The notes: generated from the sequence alone by a model not told the origin. Positions 9,910-19,078 are shown, numbered from the stretch's first letter. The stretch: 45,903 nt of DNA from Flavobacteriales bacterium (GCA_017987115.1 JAGNUG010000019.1:1-45903); one strand, 5' to 3'. Made by a program: numbers and translations.

Positions 9910-10904
9910 CGCACGATAGAGATAAAGCCCAAATACGGGTCGCTCTGCCCTTGAAGTATGTTCAGCTTGATACTGTAGTAATACGTACCCTCAGAAAGTT
10001 TTTTCCCCTTATTGGTGCCATCCCATGGCTCCCTGTATCCAATGGCCCTGTACACTATTTGACCCCATCTATCATGGATCACTACTTCGGCGCCGGGGTA
10101 ATCATTGATGCCAGGGATCTCCCAAGTGTCATTGAAACCATCATCATTCGGAGTAAGCGTATTCGCCGGCTCTATTAACCGTATAACATTCACCGTTACC
10201 TGGTCAACGTAAGTACAACCGTTGGTCGTGGTGGTTACCGTATAGGTCGTTGATCCAGTAGGTGCTGCAATGGGGTTAGGAATATTGTTGTCGCTCAATC
10301 CTGTTGTTGGAGACCATGTGAATGAACTCCCAGCTGGTCCGGTCGCATTCAATTGCGTATTACCTCCCTGCCCGATCTCAACGTCCGGTCCAGCAGAATA
10401 ATCAACACCGACGATATCCATTCCGGGACCACTCACGTCTATCGTAAAATCACATTGGGCCGCATTCAGAGCACCACCATTGGGTGCCCCGGCAACGGTG
10501 AGCCAATACTGTGTTGAAGCGTTCAGCGTTTGGGTTGTAAATGAAAAATCCTGCGAATCAGAGACACATGGCGGCACAGCGCTGAATGTGGAAAGTGTAC
10601 AGGAGCCATCGCCGCTGAGAATAAGAGCGGTCAGCATGTTGCCCATATTGGCAACTTGCGGGCAATCGATTCCTGTGATATCCACATCCACGACACCACC
10701 GATTGAATTCGTTGTGAACGTATACCAGACCACATTATTCGTATTCGTGCAAAGCCCGGGGATCCCCGCTGGTCCCGCATTATTACCTCCTAAAGGTTGC
10801 TGTCCACAAAGTGTTTGTGCCGTCGCACAGCTATTGTTCGGCGGTTGCGCGAAAGCGGTAGACCCAGCTAGTAGCAAACATGAAATGACAACGGCAATGC
10901 GCAT
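9906..10904 (-). CDS. T9SS substrate with CHU_C (gliding-motility-associated) C-terminal domain
   Basis: A 332-residue secreted protein. Residues 1-19 are a signal peptide (ending AFAQ). Residues 20-160 form a cysteine-containing beta domain (NNSCATAQTLCG, then VVWYTF). An Ig-like module of the SAGPD kind lies near 170-240. Residues 245-332 form the CHU_C domain (NTLTPNDDGFNDTWEIPG, HDRWGQIVY, WDGTNKGK, EGTYYYSI). CHU_C domains are known T9SS targeting regions. It is the first gene of the operon with porP/sprF and the giant adhesin. Its SAGPD module shares TGPxGSSFxWxP with the visible C-terminal part of the giant protein. The exact role is unknown. Confidence 0.88.
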   Translation of the reverse strand: MRIAVVISCLLLAGSTAFAQPPNNSCATAQTLCGQQPLGGNNAGPAGIPGLCTNTNNVVWYTFTTNSIGGVVDVDITGIDCPQVANMGNMLTALILSGDGSCTLSTFSAVPPCVSDSQDFSFTTQTLNASTQYWLTVAGAPNGGALNAAQCDFTIDVSGPGMDIVGVDYSAGPDVEIGQGGNTQLNATGPAGSSFTWSPTTGLSDNNIPNPIAAPTGSTTYTVTTTTNGCTYVDQVTVNVIRLIEPANTLTPNDDGFNDTWEIPGINDYPGAEVVIHDRWGQIVYRAIGYREPWDGTNKGKKLSEGTYYYSIKLNILQGQSDPYLGFISIVR

Positions 10905-11088
10905 GGAACAGAAAAAGTGCGTTAGCCGTGTACACGTACGGCAACGCCGAAGGTAGGATCTGACGCATCCACCTTTTCCGTGCGAACACGCTCATTTTCA
11001 CACAAGAAGTTGTTAAGCGTGTATTGCTGACCGATCGCCATGGGAACCGGACCGGGCAACTAATGGAACGGAGGCCTTCCAAGACTTG

Positions 11089-11160
11089 TGACCCCACCAG
11101 GAGTCGAACCTGGATCTAGAGTTTAGGAAACTCCTATTCTATCCATTGAACTATGGGGCC
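11089..11160 (-). tRNA. tRNA-Arg (anticodon CCU)
   Basis: On the minus strand the cloverleaf folds by eye. The acceptor is GGCCCCA/TGGGGTC with one G-U pair. The D stem is GTTC/GAAT. The anticodon stem is GGAGT/ACTCT with loop TTCCTAA, so the anticodon is CCT (reads AGG). The T arm is CCAGG-TTCGACT-CCTGG. The discriminator base is A and CCA is not encoded. It lies between the adhesin operon and the glycosyltransferase pair. Confidence 0.95.
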
Positions 11161-11198
11161 TTCACCGCACGTATGAATGACGCGCTAAAAATCGGCGG

Positions 11199-11206
11199 CA
11201 AAAGTA
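11199..11206 (-). promoter_or_regulatory. Probable -7 box of the tRNA-Arg promoter
   Basis: The minus strand reads TACTTTTG, matching the Bacteroidota -7 consensus TAnnTTTG, about 38 bases before the mature tRNA. The context CCCTACTTTTGC matches that of the metG promoter at 15739-15746. I could not identify a clear -33 TTG. Confidence 0.55.
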
Positions 11207-11406
11207 GGGGAACGGCTGATAATAGGGCGTAATTGAATTCATTCACAACCGATCGGTGGAACCTTGTCACCATATTATCGTACCAATCCATCGTATTAGT
11301 ATGAACTTCGCATACCGCAGGACCGTAAAGTCTTGTGGTTTCGATGGTCGGACCAATGCTCTCCACAGGTCTCATACTTAGGTAGAACGAAATTGAGCGA
11401 TCGCAA

Positions 11407-12354
11407 ATGACCAAGAGCATGGATACAGCATCTTCACCGTTGGAGACGGCTGTTTTATTCCTGATATTCAATCGACCGGACACTACGGATAAGGTTTTTG
11501 AAGCCATACGCAATGCACGGCCTCCAAGGCTTTACCTAGCATGTGATGGTCCCCGGCCGGGCAAGAAAGGCGAAACCGAATTGGTTGATGGTCTCCGAAG
11601 GTCGCTTCTTGAAAAAGTGGATTGGCCCTGTGAGGTTCACACGCTCTTCCGGGATACCAACTTGGGATGCAAATTGGCTGTTAGCGGCGCGATAACCTGG
11701 TTCTTCAGTAAAGAGGAACAAGGGATCATTCTGGAAGATGATTGCCTGATAAGCCCGACCTTTTTTCTATTCTGTCAAACGCTCCTACAGCGGTATGCGA
11801 ACGACGAAAGCGTAGCAGGAATTACTGCCGATTTCCGACCACTGAAAAGCAAAAACGGAGCGGACACATTCGGTCGGGTCGGGTATCCATTGATCTGGGG
11901 TTGGGCAAGTTGGCGTCGCGTTTGGAAGAACTATGACCCGGATGTGAAGAAATGGACGGGCACTATCAATGATTTCCCACGTTTGGCCGCAAAACCGTCA
12001 GGTACCCAGCAGTACCTAAAAATGGTATTCGACGGTGTAAAAGAAGGACAATTGGATACGTGGGACTTTCAATTCAACTTCATGTGCCAATTGCACGAAC
12101 AGGATTTCCTTTACCCTCACGTGAATATGATCACGAACATCGGTTTTGCGGGAAATGCGACCCATACGGACAATCCGCATGACTCCAACGCGATGCTTGC
12201 AAGAGCTGATGTGATATTCCCTCTAGCCGCTGAATTGCCGGGTAGAGCCTATGAACATTGGCTGGATAAAAAAGTATTCTCAGCTAAAAGCATCACTACA
12301 AAAGCGATGAACCGACTGTACCGATGGTCAATGGCCATGCGTTCGAATTCATGA
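11407..12354 (+). CDS. Glycosyltransferase, GT-A / family 2-like
   Basis: A 315-residue protein without signal peptide or clear membrane segment. It opens with a nucleotide-sugar-binding strand, FLIFNRPDTT (residues 18-27), and has an acidic metal-binding EDD motif at 110-112 (GIILEDDC). A GWASWRRVWKNYDPD segment near 165-179 is typical of this HlpA/nucleotide-diphospho-sugar transferase-like group. It probably transfers an activated sugar in surface polysaccharide or glycoprotein assembly; donor and acceptor cannot be read from the sequence. Its stop overlaps the start of the next glycosyltransferase (ATGA at 12351-12354), so the two are translationally coupled. An alternative start is Met5 (11419). 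Confidence 0.8.
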   Translation: MTKSMDTASSPLETAVLFLIFNRPDTTDKVFEAIRNARPPRLYLACDGPRPGKKGETELVDGLRRSLLEKVDWPCEVHTLFRDTNLGCKLAVSGAITWFFSKEEQGIILEDDCLISPTFFLFCQTLLQRYANDESVAGITADFRPLKSKNGADTFGRVGYPLIWGWASWRRVWKNYDPDVKKWTGTINDFPRLAAKPSGTQQYLKMVFDGVKEGQLDTWDFQFNFMCQLHEQDFLYPHVNMITNIGFAGNATHTDNPHDSNAMLARADVIFPLAAELPGRAYEHWLDKKVFSAKSITTKAMNRLYRWSMAMRSNS

Positions 12355-13592
12355 ACGTATTGATCATTAACTCTGCTGATCTTGAAGGAGGCGCTGCGCG
12401 TGCCGCGTTCCGCTTACATCAAGGCTTACGGCGTATTGGCGTAGGTTCCCAGCTCATGGTACAGAGCAAAACCAGTGATGATAGATGGGTACAAGGCCCT
12501 GTCGGTACGTTCGATAAGGTAATGTCCAAAGTGCGGCCGAGCATTGATATTATGCCTGTGAACCGCTACCCGGAAGGCAAAGGCAAAATATTCTCACCTT
12601 CCTGGCTTCCATTTTCCGGCATGGTGGATAAGATCAATGCGAGCGATGCCGATGTGGTGCATTTCCACTGGATAAACGGCGGCATGCTGCGAATAGAGGA
12701 TATTGCCAGGATCAATAAACCGATCGCTTGGTCCTTGCATGATATGTGGCCCTTCACGGGTGGCTGCCACTACGATGGTGAGTGCGGACGGTATACGGAT
12801 CGATGCGGCAAATGCCCTGTTCTTGGGTCGACCGATGAGAATGACCTGAGCCGAAAGATCTTCCGTCGTAAGGAAAAGACATATGCGAACAAGAAATTGA
12901 CGATCATTGGTCTAAGTCGCTGGATGGCGGATTCTGCCCGTTCCAGTACGCTACTGAAAAACCACAACGTGGTGAATTTACCAAACCCGATAGACACAGA
13001 GGTCTTTAAACCGATCGACAAGCAATTCTGCAAACAGTTGCTCGGTCTTCCGGCGGATAAACCGTTGGTTCTGTTCGGAGCGGTCAATGCAACAGCAGAC
13101 CCGCGGAAAGGATTCATACATGTGAGTGAGGCGCTTCGCAGATTGCCAAAAGGCAGTGTAGAACTTGCTGTATTCGGTGCTTCGCGCCCGGAACAACCAC
13201 CCGATCTTGGGCACCCGATCCATTACTTGGGACGCCTGCATGATGATACTTCCCTATGCATTCTTTACAACGCCGCAGATGTGGTGATCGTACCATCATT
13301 ACAGGAGAATTTGAGCAATACGATCGTGGAAAGCCTTGCTTGCGGAACACCTACGGTTGCCTTTGACATTGGCGGGAACAAGGACATGATCGACCACCAT
13401 GTGAACGGCGCATTGGCAAAAGCCTTCGATGCCGATGACCTTGCTACCTGTATTCGTTGGGTGCTGGAAAACCCTGACCCTGCTACGCTATCTGCGAATG
13501 CACGGCGCATTGCCATGGAGCGCTTTGAAATGGCAACCGTTGCGCGTCGTTATGAGGCGTTGTATGGGGACATGATCGCGCGCGGTAACTAG
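12351..13592 (+). CDS. Glycosyltransferase family 4 (GT-B fold)
   Basis: A 413-residue protein. I place the start at 12351 because the protein then opens MNVLIINSADLEGGAARAA, the usual GT4 N-terminus with its glycine-rich loop, and because ATG overlaps the upstream TGA. The C-terminal half has the GT4 donor-site pattern E-x7-E in QENLSNTIVESLACGTP, followed by VAFDIGGNKDMI. Between them is a small cysteine cluster (CHYDGECGRYTDRCGKCP) seen in colanic-acid-type GT4 enzymes. It likely adds a sugar to a surface glycan together with the preceding GT. It converges on metG and the two stop codons share CTAG at 13589-13592. Confidence 0.85.
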   Translation: MNVLIINSADLEGGAARAAFRLHQGLRRIGVGSQLMVQSKTSDDRWVQGPVGTFDKVMSKVRPSIDIMPVNRYPEGKGKIFSPSWLPFSGMVDKINASDADVVHFHWINGGMLRIEDIARINKPIAWSLHDMWPFTGGCHYDGECGRYTDRCGKCPVLGSTDENDLSRKIFRRKEKTYANKKLTIIGLSRWMADSARSSTLLKNHNVVNLPNPIDTEVFKPIDKQFCKQLLGLPADKPLVLFGAVNATADPRKGFIHVSEALRRLPKGSVELAVFGASRPEQPPDLGHPIHYLGRLHDDTSLCILYNAADVVIVPSLQENLSNTIVESLACGTPTVAFDIGGNKDMIDHHVNGALAKAFDADDLATCIRWVLENPDPATLSANARRIAMERFEMATVARRYEALYGDMIARGN

Positions 13593-15706
13593 CGCACTTC
13601 CGATCCGTTCGGAACTGGACTCTTTGGCTGAACGAACACCAACTTTCCTTCGGCATCCTCGCCCATTAGCACCATTCCTTGGCTTTCTACGCCGCGCATT
13701 TTTCGAGGGTCGAGATTGCATAGAACGAGTACCTGAGCTCCAACGATCGCTTCCGGCTCGAAATGTTCCGCAATGCCACTAACGACGGTCCGTAGTGTAG
13801 GTTCACCCACGTCGATGGAGAGCTTCAGGAGCTTATCCGCTTTCGGGATCTTCTCCGCTGCGACAATAGTCCCTGCTCGCAGATCCAACTTGGTGAACTC
13901 CTCGAACGTGATATTCGATTTAGTAACATGCTCTTTCTCCATTGGTGTTGGAACAGTAGCTTTTGAGTCAGTTGTCGCAATAGCAATATTCGCTTCAGAA
14001 GTAGCATGCAAACGCTCAACCTCCACGGCGATCTCTTCGTCAGTGATCGGCTTGAACAAGTGTTCTGCTTTGGCCAATTGCATACCCGGCTTGATGAGGT
14101 CAGCACGTAATGCATCGTCCCAGTTCAGTTCATTCAACCCCAACATAGCACGTAGTTTTGCTGTGGTATGTGGAAGGAACGGCTCCAACACTACGCTCAA
14201 TAGGCCGCAGATCCGCAAGCCATTGTAAAGCACAGTACGTGTACGTTCCGGATCGGTCTTTTCCAGTTTCCACGGCTCAGTATCGGTCAAAAAGCGATTC
14301 CCGATCCTTGCGGCATGCATCGCACTTGCCAATGCTTCGCGGAATCGGAACCGATCATTCTCAGCTGCAACCTTGTTGGGGATCACATTCAGTTCGGCCC
14401 ATAGTTCATCATCCTGCACTGTTCCAGCGCCAGGTTCCGGAGCCTTTCCATCATAGTACTTATTGCACAACACAAAGATCCGCTGAACAAAGTTCCCAAG
14501 TATCGCAACAAGTTCATTGTTGTTCTTGTCCTGGAAATCCTTCCATGTGAATTCCGCATCCTTGAACTCTGGCAGGATCGTAGCCAACGCATAACGCAAC
14601 TCATCCTGTCTATTGGGCCAACGATCCAAATACTCGTGCAACCAGACCGCCCAATTCCTGCTGGTGCTGATCTTCTGCCCTTCGAGATTCAGGAACTCGT
14701 TCGCTGGTACATTCTGCGGAAGAATAAAACCACCATGCAACTTCAGCAACATCGGAAAAATGATGCAGTGGAAAACGATATTATCCTTTCCGATGAAGTG
14801 TATAAGACGGGTATCATCTGCTTTCCACCACTTCTCCCAATCCTCCGTTGACCCATGATCCATCGCCCATTGCTTCGTTGCGCTGATGTATCCGATGGGA
14901 GCATCCAACCATACATAAAGCACCTTTCCATCTGCTCCAGGCAATGGAACAGGTACACCCCAATCCAGATCACGTGTCATGGCCCTTGGGCGAAGGCCTT
15001 CCTTCAACCAACTATTGCACTGGCCTAGCACTTGCGGTTTCCATTCATCCGGGTCATGCTGTTGAACGCCATCCAACTCGCCCGTATTGATCCACGCTTC
15101 CATCCACTGCTGACTGCGCTCCATGGGCAAATACCAATGCGAAGTGGGCTTAAGAACAGGAGTGGCTCCGCTCAAGGTACTTCGCGGGTCCTTCAATTCT
15201 TTGGGACTGAGCGCACTACCACATTTCTCGCATTGATCACCATAAGCATTCGGATTCTCGCAATTCGGGCACGTGCCCATGATGTAACGATCGGCCAAGA
15301 ACTGGTTGGCTTCCGGGTCGAAATACTGTTGTTCTTCCTTCACCGTGAATACCCCTTTCTTTTCAAGTTCCAAAAAGAACGCTTGCGAAGTTTCCTTATG
15401 AAGTTGACTGCTCGTTCTGTGGTAGATGTCGAATTCTATCCCGAAATCAGCGAAGGCCTTCTCCATCATGGCGTGGTACTTGTCCACGATCTCCTGGGGT
15501 GGTATACCCTCTTTGATCGCCCGTATGGTGATCGCAGCTCCGTGCTCATCGCTACCACAAACGAACAGGACATCCTTGCCTTGCAGTCGTAAACAACGCG
15601 CATGAATATCGGCAGGTAGATAAGCACCTGCAATATGTCCAATATGCAAAGGTCCGTTCGCATATGGTAAAGCGGCGGTAAGGGTATGACGTGCTGGTTG
15701 TTTCAC
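13589..15706 (-). CDS. metG: Methionyl-tRNA synthetase with C-terminal tRNA-binding domain
   Basis: A 705-residue protein starting at GTG 15706 (next residues KQPARHTLT). It charges tRNA-Met with methionine in the cytoplasm. Visible features are the class I HIGH motif at 21-24, a zinc knuckle with Cys146, 149, 159 and 162 (CPNC...CEKC), and the KMSKS-equivalent KISTS at 345-349. An anticodon-binding helical domain follows to about residue 560. A Trbp111-like OB fold occupies about 605-705 (FTKLDLRAGTIVAAEKIPKA, then LCNLDPRKMRGVESQGM). Length and order match the long MetRS form. The GTG start lies about 32 bases after a strong -7 box. The gene is divergent from the LD-carboxypeptidase. Confidence 0.97.
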   Translation of the reverse strand: MKQPARHTLTAALPYANGPLHIGHIAGAYLPADIHARCLRLQGKDVLFVCGSDEHGAAITIRAIKEGIPPQEIVDKYHAMMEKAFADFGIEFDIYHRTSSQLHKETSQAFFLELEKKGVFTVKEEQQYFDPEANQFLADRYIMGTCPNCENPNAYGDQCEKCGSALSPKELKDPRSTLSGATPVLKPTSHWYLPMERSQQWMEAWINTGELDGVQQHDPDEWKPQVLGQCNSWLKEGLRPRAMTRDLDWGVPVPLPGADGKVLYVWLDAPIGYISATKQWAMDHGSTEDWEKWWKADDTRLIHFIGKDNIVFHCIIFPMLLKLHGGFILPQNVPANEFLNLEGQKISTSRNWAVWLHEYLDRWPNRQDELRYALATILPEFKDAEFTWKDFQDKNNNELVAILGNFVQRIFVLCNKYYDGKAPEPGAGTVQDDELWAELNVIPNKVAAENDRFRFREALASAMHAARIGNRFLTDTEPWKLEKTDPERTRTVLYNGLRICGLLSVVLEPFLPHTTAKLRAMLGLNELNWDDALRADLIKPGMQLAKAEHLFKPITDEEIAVEVERLHATSEANIAIATTDSKATVPTPMEKEHVTKSNITFEEFTKLDLRAGTIVAAEKIPKADKLLKLSIDVGEPTLRTVVSGIAEHFEPEAIVGAQVLVLCNLDPRKMRGVESQGMVLMGEDAEGKLVFVQPKSPVPNGSEVR

Positions 15707-15738
15707 GGGGATCGATCTAAGAGCAAACGAATGTGGCG

Positions 15739-15770
15739 CAAAAGTAGGGCGCTGGTAATTGCGATATCAA
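15739..15770 (-). promoter_or_regulatory. metG promoter (-33 TTG, -7 TACTTTTG)
   Basis: Read on the minus strand, TTG (15770-15768) is followed 21 bases later by TACTTTTG (15746-15739), which fits the Bacteroidota TTG / TAnnTTTG promoter. Transcription would start near 15734, giving a leader of about 28 nt to the GTG at 15706. Confidence 0.65.
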
Positions 15771-15795
15771 TGCGGATCGATCCCGCTCGAAATGC

Positions 15796-15803
15796 GACCT
15801 TCG
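15796..15803 (+). promoter_or_regulatory. Candidate -7 box abutting the LD-carboxypeptidase start
   Basis: GACCTTCG differs from TAnnTTTG at the first base and by T to C in the tail. It ends exactly four bases before the ATG at 15808, the same spacing as at 28728, 42423 and 43114. If active it would give a leaderless mRNA. Confidence 0.35.
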
Positions 15804-15807
15804 CCCC

Positions 15808-16752
15808 ATGAATGTGATCACCCCAAAGCCGTTGCGCAAAGGAGACCTCATTGCCATAATTCCTACGGCACGTGCCATAACTGCTGAAGAGCTAAAGGAT
15901 GGTATTGCGTTGGCCGAAAGTTGGGGCCTACGTGTTCGATTGGGTGCTGGCGTTGGTCGTAAGCATTTCCAGCAAGCTGGTACGGACCAGGAACGCGCTG
16001 CTGACCTACAAGCTGCGATCAACGATCCGGAAGTGCGTACGATCTGGTGTGCACGTGGCGGCTATGGCACCATTCACCTTATGGACAAGTTGGATCTAAC
16101 CCCATTGCTTAAAGACCCGAAATGGATAGCCGGATTCAGCGATGTCACCGTGTTGCACAATGCTTTGCACAACTTGGGTGTGGCCAGTCTTCATGCACAG
16201 ATGCCGTTCATGATCGCAAAAAAGACCGAAGCCTGCCGAGAAACATTGCGTGCTGCGTTGTTCGATGAGGCGCAAGAGATCAGTTACCGATCTGAAACCG
16301 CTGGAACGAAAGATGCATTGACCCGAACAGGCGAAGCCACAGGTCAACTGGTAGGAGGCAACCTCAGCATTCTATATGCATTAAGAGGTTCTCAACTCGA
16401 TATCGACCCTACTGGAAAGATCCTGTATCTGGAAGACCTCGACGAGCTCAATTACCATTTGGATCGCATGTTACAGAACCTGAAGTACAGCGCTTGGTTC
16501 AAGAACCTTGCAGGGCTTGTGATCGGGCACATGACGGATATGCACGACAAGAATGAGGAGGATCCGTTCGGGCAAACGGCACATGCCATGATCAAAGCCG
16601 CCATGGGCGATGTGAGCTACCCTGTTTGCTCCTATTTTCCGGCAGGCCATGATGCGGACAACCGCGCACTGATCCTCGGTAAAATAACAACCCTCAACGT
16701 CACCGATAAAGGTGCTACGCTGAGGGTTGAAAAAGAAGGTATTGGGATCTAG
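15808..16752 (+). CDS. LD-carboxypeptidase (peptidase family S66)
   Basis: A 314-residue protein that removes the terminal D-alanine from tetrapeptides during murein recycling (family knowledge). The S66 catalytic set is visible: nucleophile Ser111 in GFSDVT, Glu209 in YLEDLDE and His281 in FPAGHDADN. ARGGYG at 82-87 and the opening PLRKGDLIAIIPTAR are family hallmarks. No signal peptide, so it is probably cytoplasmic, as LdcA is. Its TAG shares CTAG (16749-16752) with the TAG of the convergent DUF4412 gene. It is divergent from metG across about 100 bases. Confidence 0.93.
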   Translation: MNVITPKPLRKGDLIAIIPTARAITAEELKDGIALAESWGLRVRLGAGVGRKHFQQAGTDQERAADLQAAINDPEVRTIWCARGGYGTIHLMDKLDLTPLLKDPKWIAGFSDVTVLHNALHNLGVASLHAQMPFMIAKKTEACRETLRAALFDEAQEISYRSETAGTKDALTRTGEATGQLVGGNLSILYALRGSQLDIDPTGKILYLEDLDELNYHLDRMLQNLKYSAWFKNLAGLVIGHMTDMHDKNEEDPFGQTAHAMIKAAMGDVSYPVCSYFPAGHDADNRALILGKITTLNVTDKGATLRVEKEGIGI

Positions 16753-17384
16753 TTACGCTCGAATTTATTGTAACCGACCGGGATCTCGAAAAGAGCATCC
16801 TTCTGTGGACCTTTTACAATGTTGGATACTTCCAACCGACCCACCTCAGCACCATCGATCTTCTGTTCCATACCCACGATCGGAAATACACCTTTTGAAT
16901 CCGGGATCTCGAGGAAGAACACAGCTTGCTCATCCTTACGATTCAGGGTTTGCAATAATGGAATAAAGAAATCGAATGCATCGGCAGCGACCCAATACGT
17001 GATCAGCCTGTCCTCTGCGTTGCTCTTCACGACCCACTTTTCGCACTTATAGTTGAGCATCTCTTTGGTTTCGTTCGTTTTGGTGATGCTGGTCTCCACC
17101 TCCTTCGGTAAACGCATATTGGGAACGTCCATGAACAATTTACGCTCTGGGCTCAGCGCCACCACGGTCTTATCATGGGTATCCACAAGCATTATGCCTT
17201 GAACTTCCCCTTTGGAACTGACCTCTTCGATCCGTACGTGGTCACCTTTGACATAATACTTGTAACTGGTAACAACAGGACCGGATGTTTTTTTGAACTC
17301 AATGACACCCTCGAAGGATTGAGCTTGCGTCATGGTCGTGAAAAGGCCAGCTACCAGCGCTAGATTTCGCAGTGATCGGATCAT
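16749..17384 (-). CDS. DUF4412-type secreted protein
   Basis: A 211-residue protein when started at ATG 17384. That start gives a clean signal peptide (MIRSLRNLALVAGLFTTMTQ, cleavage after QAQ) and is preceded by the A-rich AAAGAACAGA leader typical of this genome; a longer upstream reading has no such leader. The mature part opens FEGVIEFKKTSGP and contains YYVKGDHVRIEE and KYKCEKW-like strands, the pattern of the DUF4412 family of periplasmic or outer-membrane-associated proteins. Function is not established. It converges on the LD-carboxypeptidase and is divergent from yraN. Confidence 0.75.
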   Translation of the reverse strand: MIRSLRNLALVAGLFTTMTQAQSFEGVIEFKKTSGPVVTSYKYYVKGDHVRIEEVSSKGEVQGIMLVDTHDKTVVALSPERKLFMDVPNMRLPKEVETSITKTNETKEMLNYKCEKWVVKSNAEDRLITYWVAADAFDFFIPLLQTLNRKDEQAVFFLEIPDSKGVFPIVGMEQKIDGAEVGRLEVSNIVKGPQKDALFEIPVGYNKFERN

Positions 17385-17490
17385 TCTGTTCTTTATGAGT
17401 GATGCCGGATGAACGGCCAACGAAAAGTTCCTCAATTTTAACCCTTGTAACGAGCCTGATCACCGAAGGGTTACGATAACTTATCGACGA

Positions 17491-17871
17491 ATGGCAGAGC
17501 ATAACGTACTCGGGATCCAAGGAGAGCAACTTGCATGCCGATTTCTGGAACAGCGGGGATATTTGATCCTGGAGCGGAATTGGCATCATGCCAAGCACGA
17601 ATTGGATATTATAGCCCAGATCGGAAAGGAACTCGTGATCGTGGAGGTGAAAACCCGTAGCAGTGATAAACATGGGGAACCGGAAGATGCCGTAAAACCA
17701 GGGCAACGAAGTCGGATCGTGAAAGCCGCCAACGCCTATGTAATGGCAAGTAATTGTGAATTAGGTCTCCGATTCGACATCATTAGTGTGATCTTGCACC
17801 CGTTAGGCAAGCCATACATCCATCATATTGCCGATGCTTTTTACCCCAAATTGAATGACCGAACGCTCTAA
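17491..17871 (+). CDS. UPF0102 (YraN-like) nuclease-fold protein
   Basis: A 126-residue protein of usual family length. It shows the PD-(D/E)XK-like core: GEQLACRFLEQRGY at 11-24, HELDIIAQ with the catalytic-type Asp, and IVEVKTRSS with Glu-x-Lys. The end, DIISVILHP, is also typical. YraN-family proteins are predicted Holliday-junction-resolvase-like nucleases of poorly known function. Its last 17 bases overlap the next gene, so the two are likely co-transcribed. Confidence 0.9.
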   Translation: MAEHNVLGIQGEQLACRFLEQRGYLILERNWHHAKHELDIIAQIGKELVIVEVKTRSSDKHGEPEDAVKPGQRSRIVKAANAYVMASNCELGLRFDIISVILHPLGKPYIHHIADAFYPKLNDRTL

Positions 17872-19078
17872 AAACCCTCGTGGAAGAGGCCAGGATAAAC
17901 GCACTTCAGAACCAAAAAGAAGCTCAGAACGTTCTGAAAAAGGGCAAGGAGGTGAGCGTTCCGAAGGTTCGGATGAACGCAAGCCACGCGGTGAATCTGA
18001 CGATGACCGCTGGAAAAAGCGCAGCGGAGTTGGTCGTCCAGGCAAGCGTACCGCTAGCGGTTCAGGCAAACGCGGTGCCAGTGCCGGTCGTGGAGAAGAA
18101 GGGCCTGAAAGACCATCTGCACGTGCCGGCAAGAGGCCACCTGCCGCAGGAAGATCTCGCACAGGTGAAGCACCTGGCAGTCGTGGAGGCGGCCGCTCTC
18201 CATCCAAAACGAGCGATGGTGAACGTAGCGAACGCCCGGCACCAAAGAAATTCAGTAAGGAAAGATCGCGTGCAACCCGCGATGCACGCACCGCAGGCCG
18301 AGGCTTGGGTCGTGGCCAGAACCGCAACAGTAAACGGGGCCGCATAGCCGAAGAAGGCAACGACGATGGCCTTATTCGTTTGAACCGCTATTTGGCACAA
18401 AGTGGCGTGGCGAGCCGCCGCGAAGCTGATGACCTGATCAAAGCAGGCGTGGTACAAGTGAACGGCGTGATCGTAACCGAACTTGGAACAAAGGTGAGTC
18501 CTACCGACCGTGTGCATTACGGCGGGCAGCGCCTCACCACCGAGAAAAAACGGTACGTCCTGCTGAACAAGCCAAAGAACTTCATTACTACCACGGACGA
18601 CCCACAGGACCGCCGGACCGTAATGGCACTGATAGACGATGCCTGTACGGAACGCCTTTACCCGGTAGGCCGATTGGACCGGCACACGACCGGTGTGTTG
18701 CTCATGACCAATGATGGCGACCTGGCAAAAAAGCTTACCCACCCCAGCTTCGGAGCCGAAAAGATCTACTCCGCAACATTGGATCACCCCATGACCAAAG
18801 CCGACCTGGAACAACTGGTGATCGGAGTTGAACTGGAGGATGGACCAGCGGTTGCTGACGAAGCCAGTTTCGTTCAAGGCAAGCCCAAGAACGAGGTAGG
18901 CATCAAGATCCACATGGGTAGGAACCGTGTGGTCCGCCGCATGTTCGAAGCGTTAGGCTACGAAGTTCTGAAGCTCGATCGCGTTATGTTTGCTGGTCTT
19001 ACTAAGAAAGATCTACCTCGCAGTAAGTGGCGCCATTTATCCGAGAAAGAAGTCCTGTTCTTGCGAAAGCGAAAGTGA
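17855..19078 (+). CDS. RsuA/RluB-type rRNA pseudouridine synthase with long basic N-terminal tail
   Basis: A 407-residue protein. Residues 172-220 are an S4 RNA-binding domain (IRLNRYLAQSGVASRREADD). The pseudouridine synthase domain follows (YVLLNKPKNFITTT), with catalytic Asp275 in VGRLDRHTTG and the C-terminal motif IKIHMGRNRVVRRMFEALGY. It should isomerise a uridine in 23S or 16S rRNA; RluB-like specificity for 23S is likely but not provable here. About the first 168 residues are low-complexity Arg/Ser/Gly/Lys/Glu, presumably disordered and RNA-binding. The start overlaps yraN by 17 bases; a shorter start inside the tail is possible. Confidence 0.92.
   Translation: MTERSKNPRGRGQDKRTSEPKRSSERSEKGQGGERSEGSDERKPRGESDDDRWKKRSGVGRPGKRTASGSGKRGASAGRGEEGPERPSARAGKRPPAAGRSRTGEAPGSRGGGRSPSKTSDGERSERPAPKKFSKERSRATRDARTAGRGLGRGQNRNSKRGRIAEEGNDDGLIRLNRYLAQSGVASRREADDLIKAGVVQVNGVIVTELGTKVSPTDRVHYGGQRLTTEKKRYVLLNKPKNFITTTDDPQDRRTVMALIDDACTERLYPVGRLDRHTTGVLLMTNDGDLAKKLTHPSFGAEKIYSATLDHPMTKADLEQLVIGVELEDGPAVADEASFVQGKPKNEVGIKIHMGRNRVVRRMFEALGYEVLKLDRVMFAGLTKKDLPRSKWRHLSEKEVLFLRKRK

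Noticed and set aside
11089-11160. tRNA-Arg as a possible integration site for a genomic island
   Set aside because: No integrase, no direct repeat of the tRNA 3' end and no phage-like genes were seen on either side.
18062-18913. 283-codon minus-strand frame opposite the pseudouridine synthase
   Set aside because: It is antisense to a clear S4/synthase gene and shows no domain; compositional bias of the basic tail explains long shadow frames. The same holds for 17803-18360.
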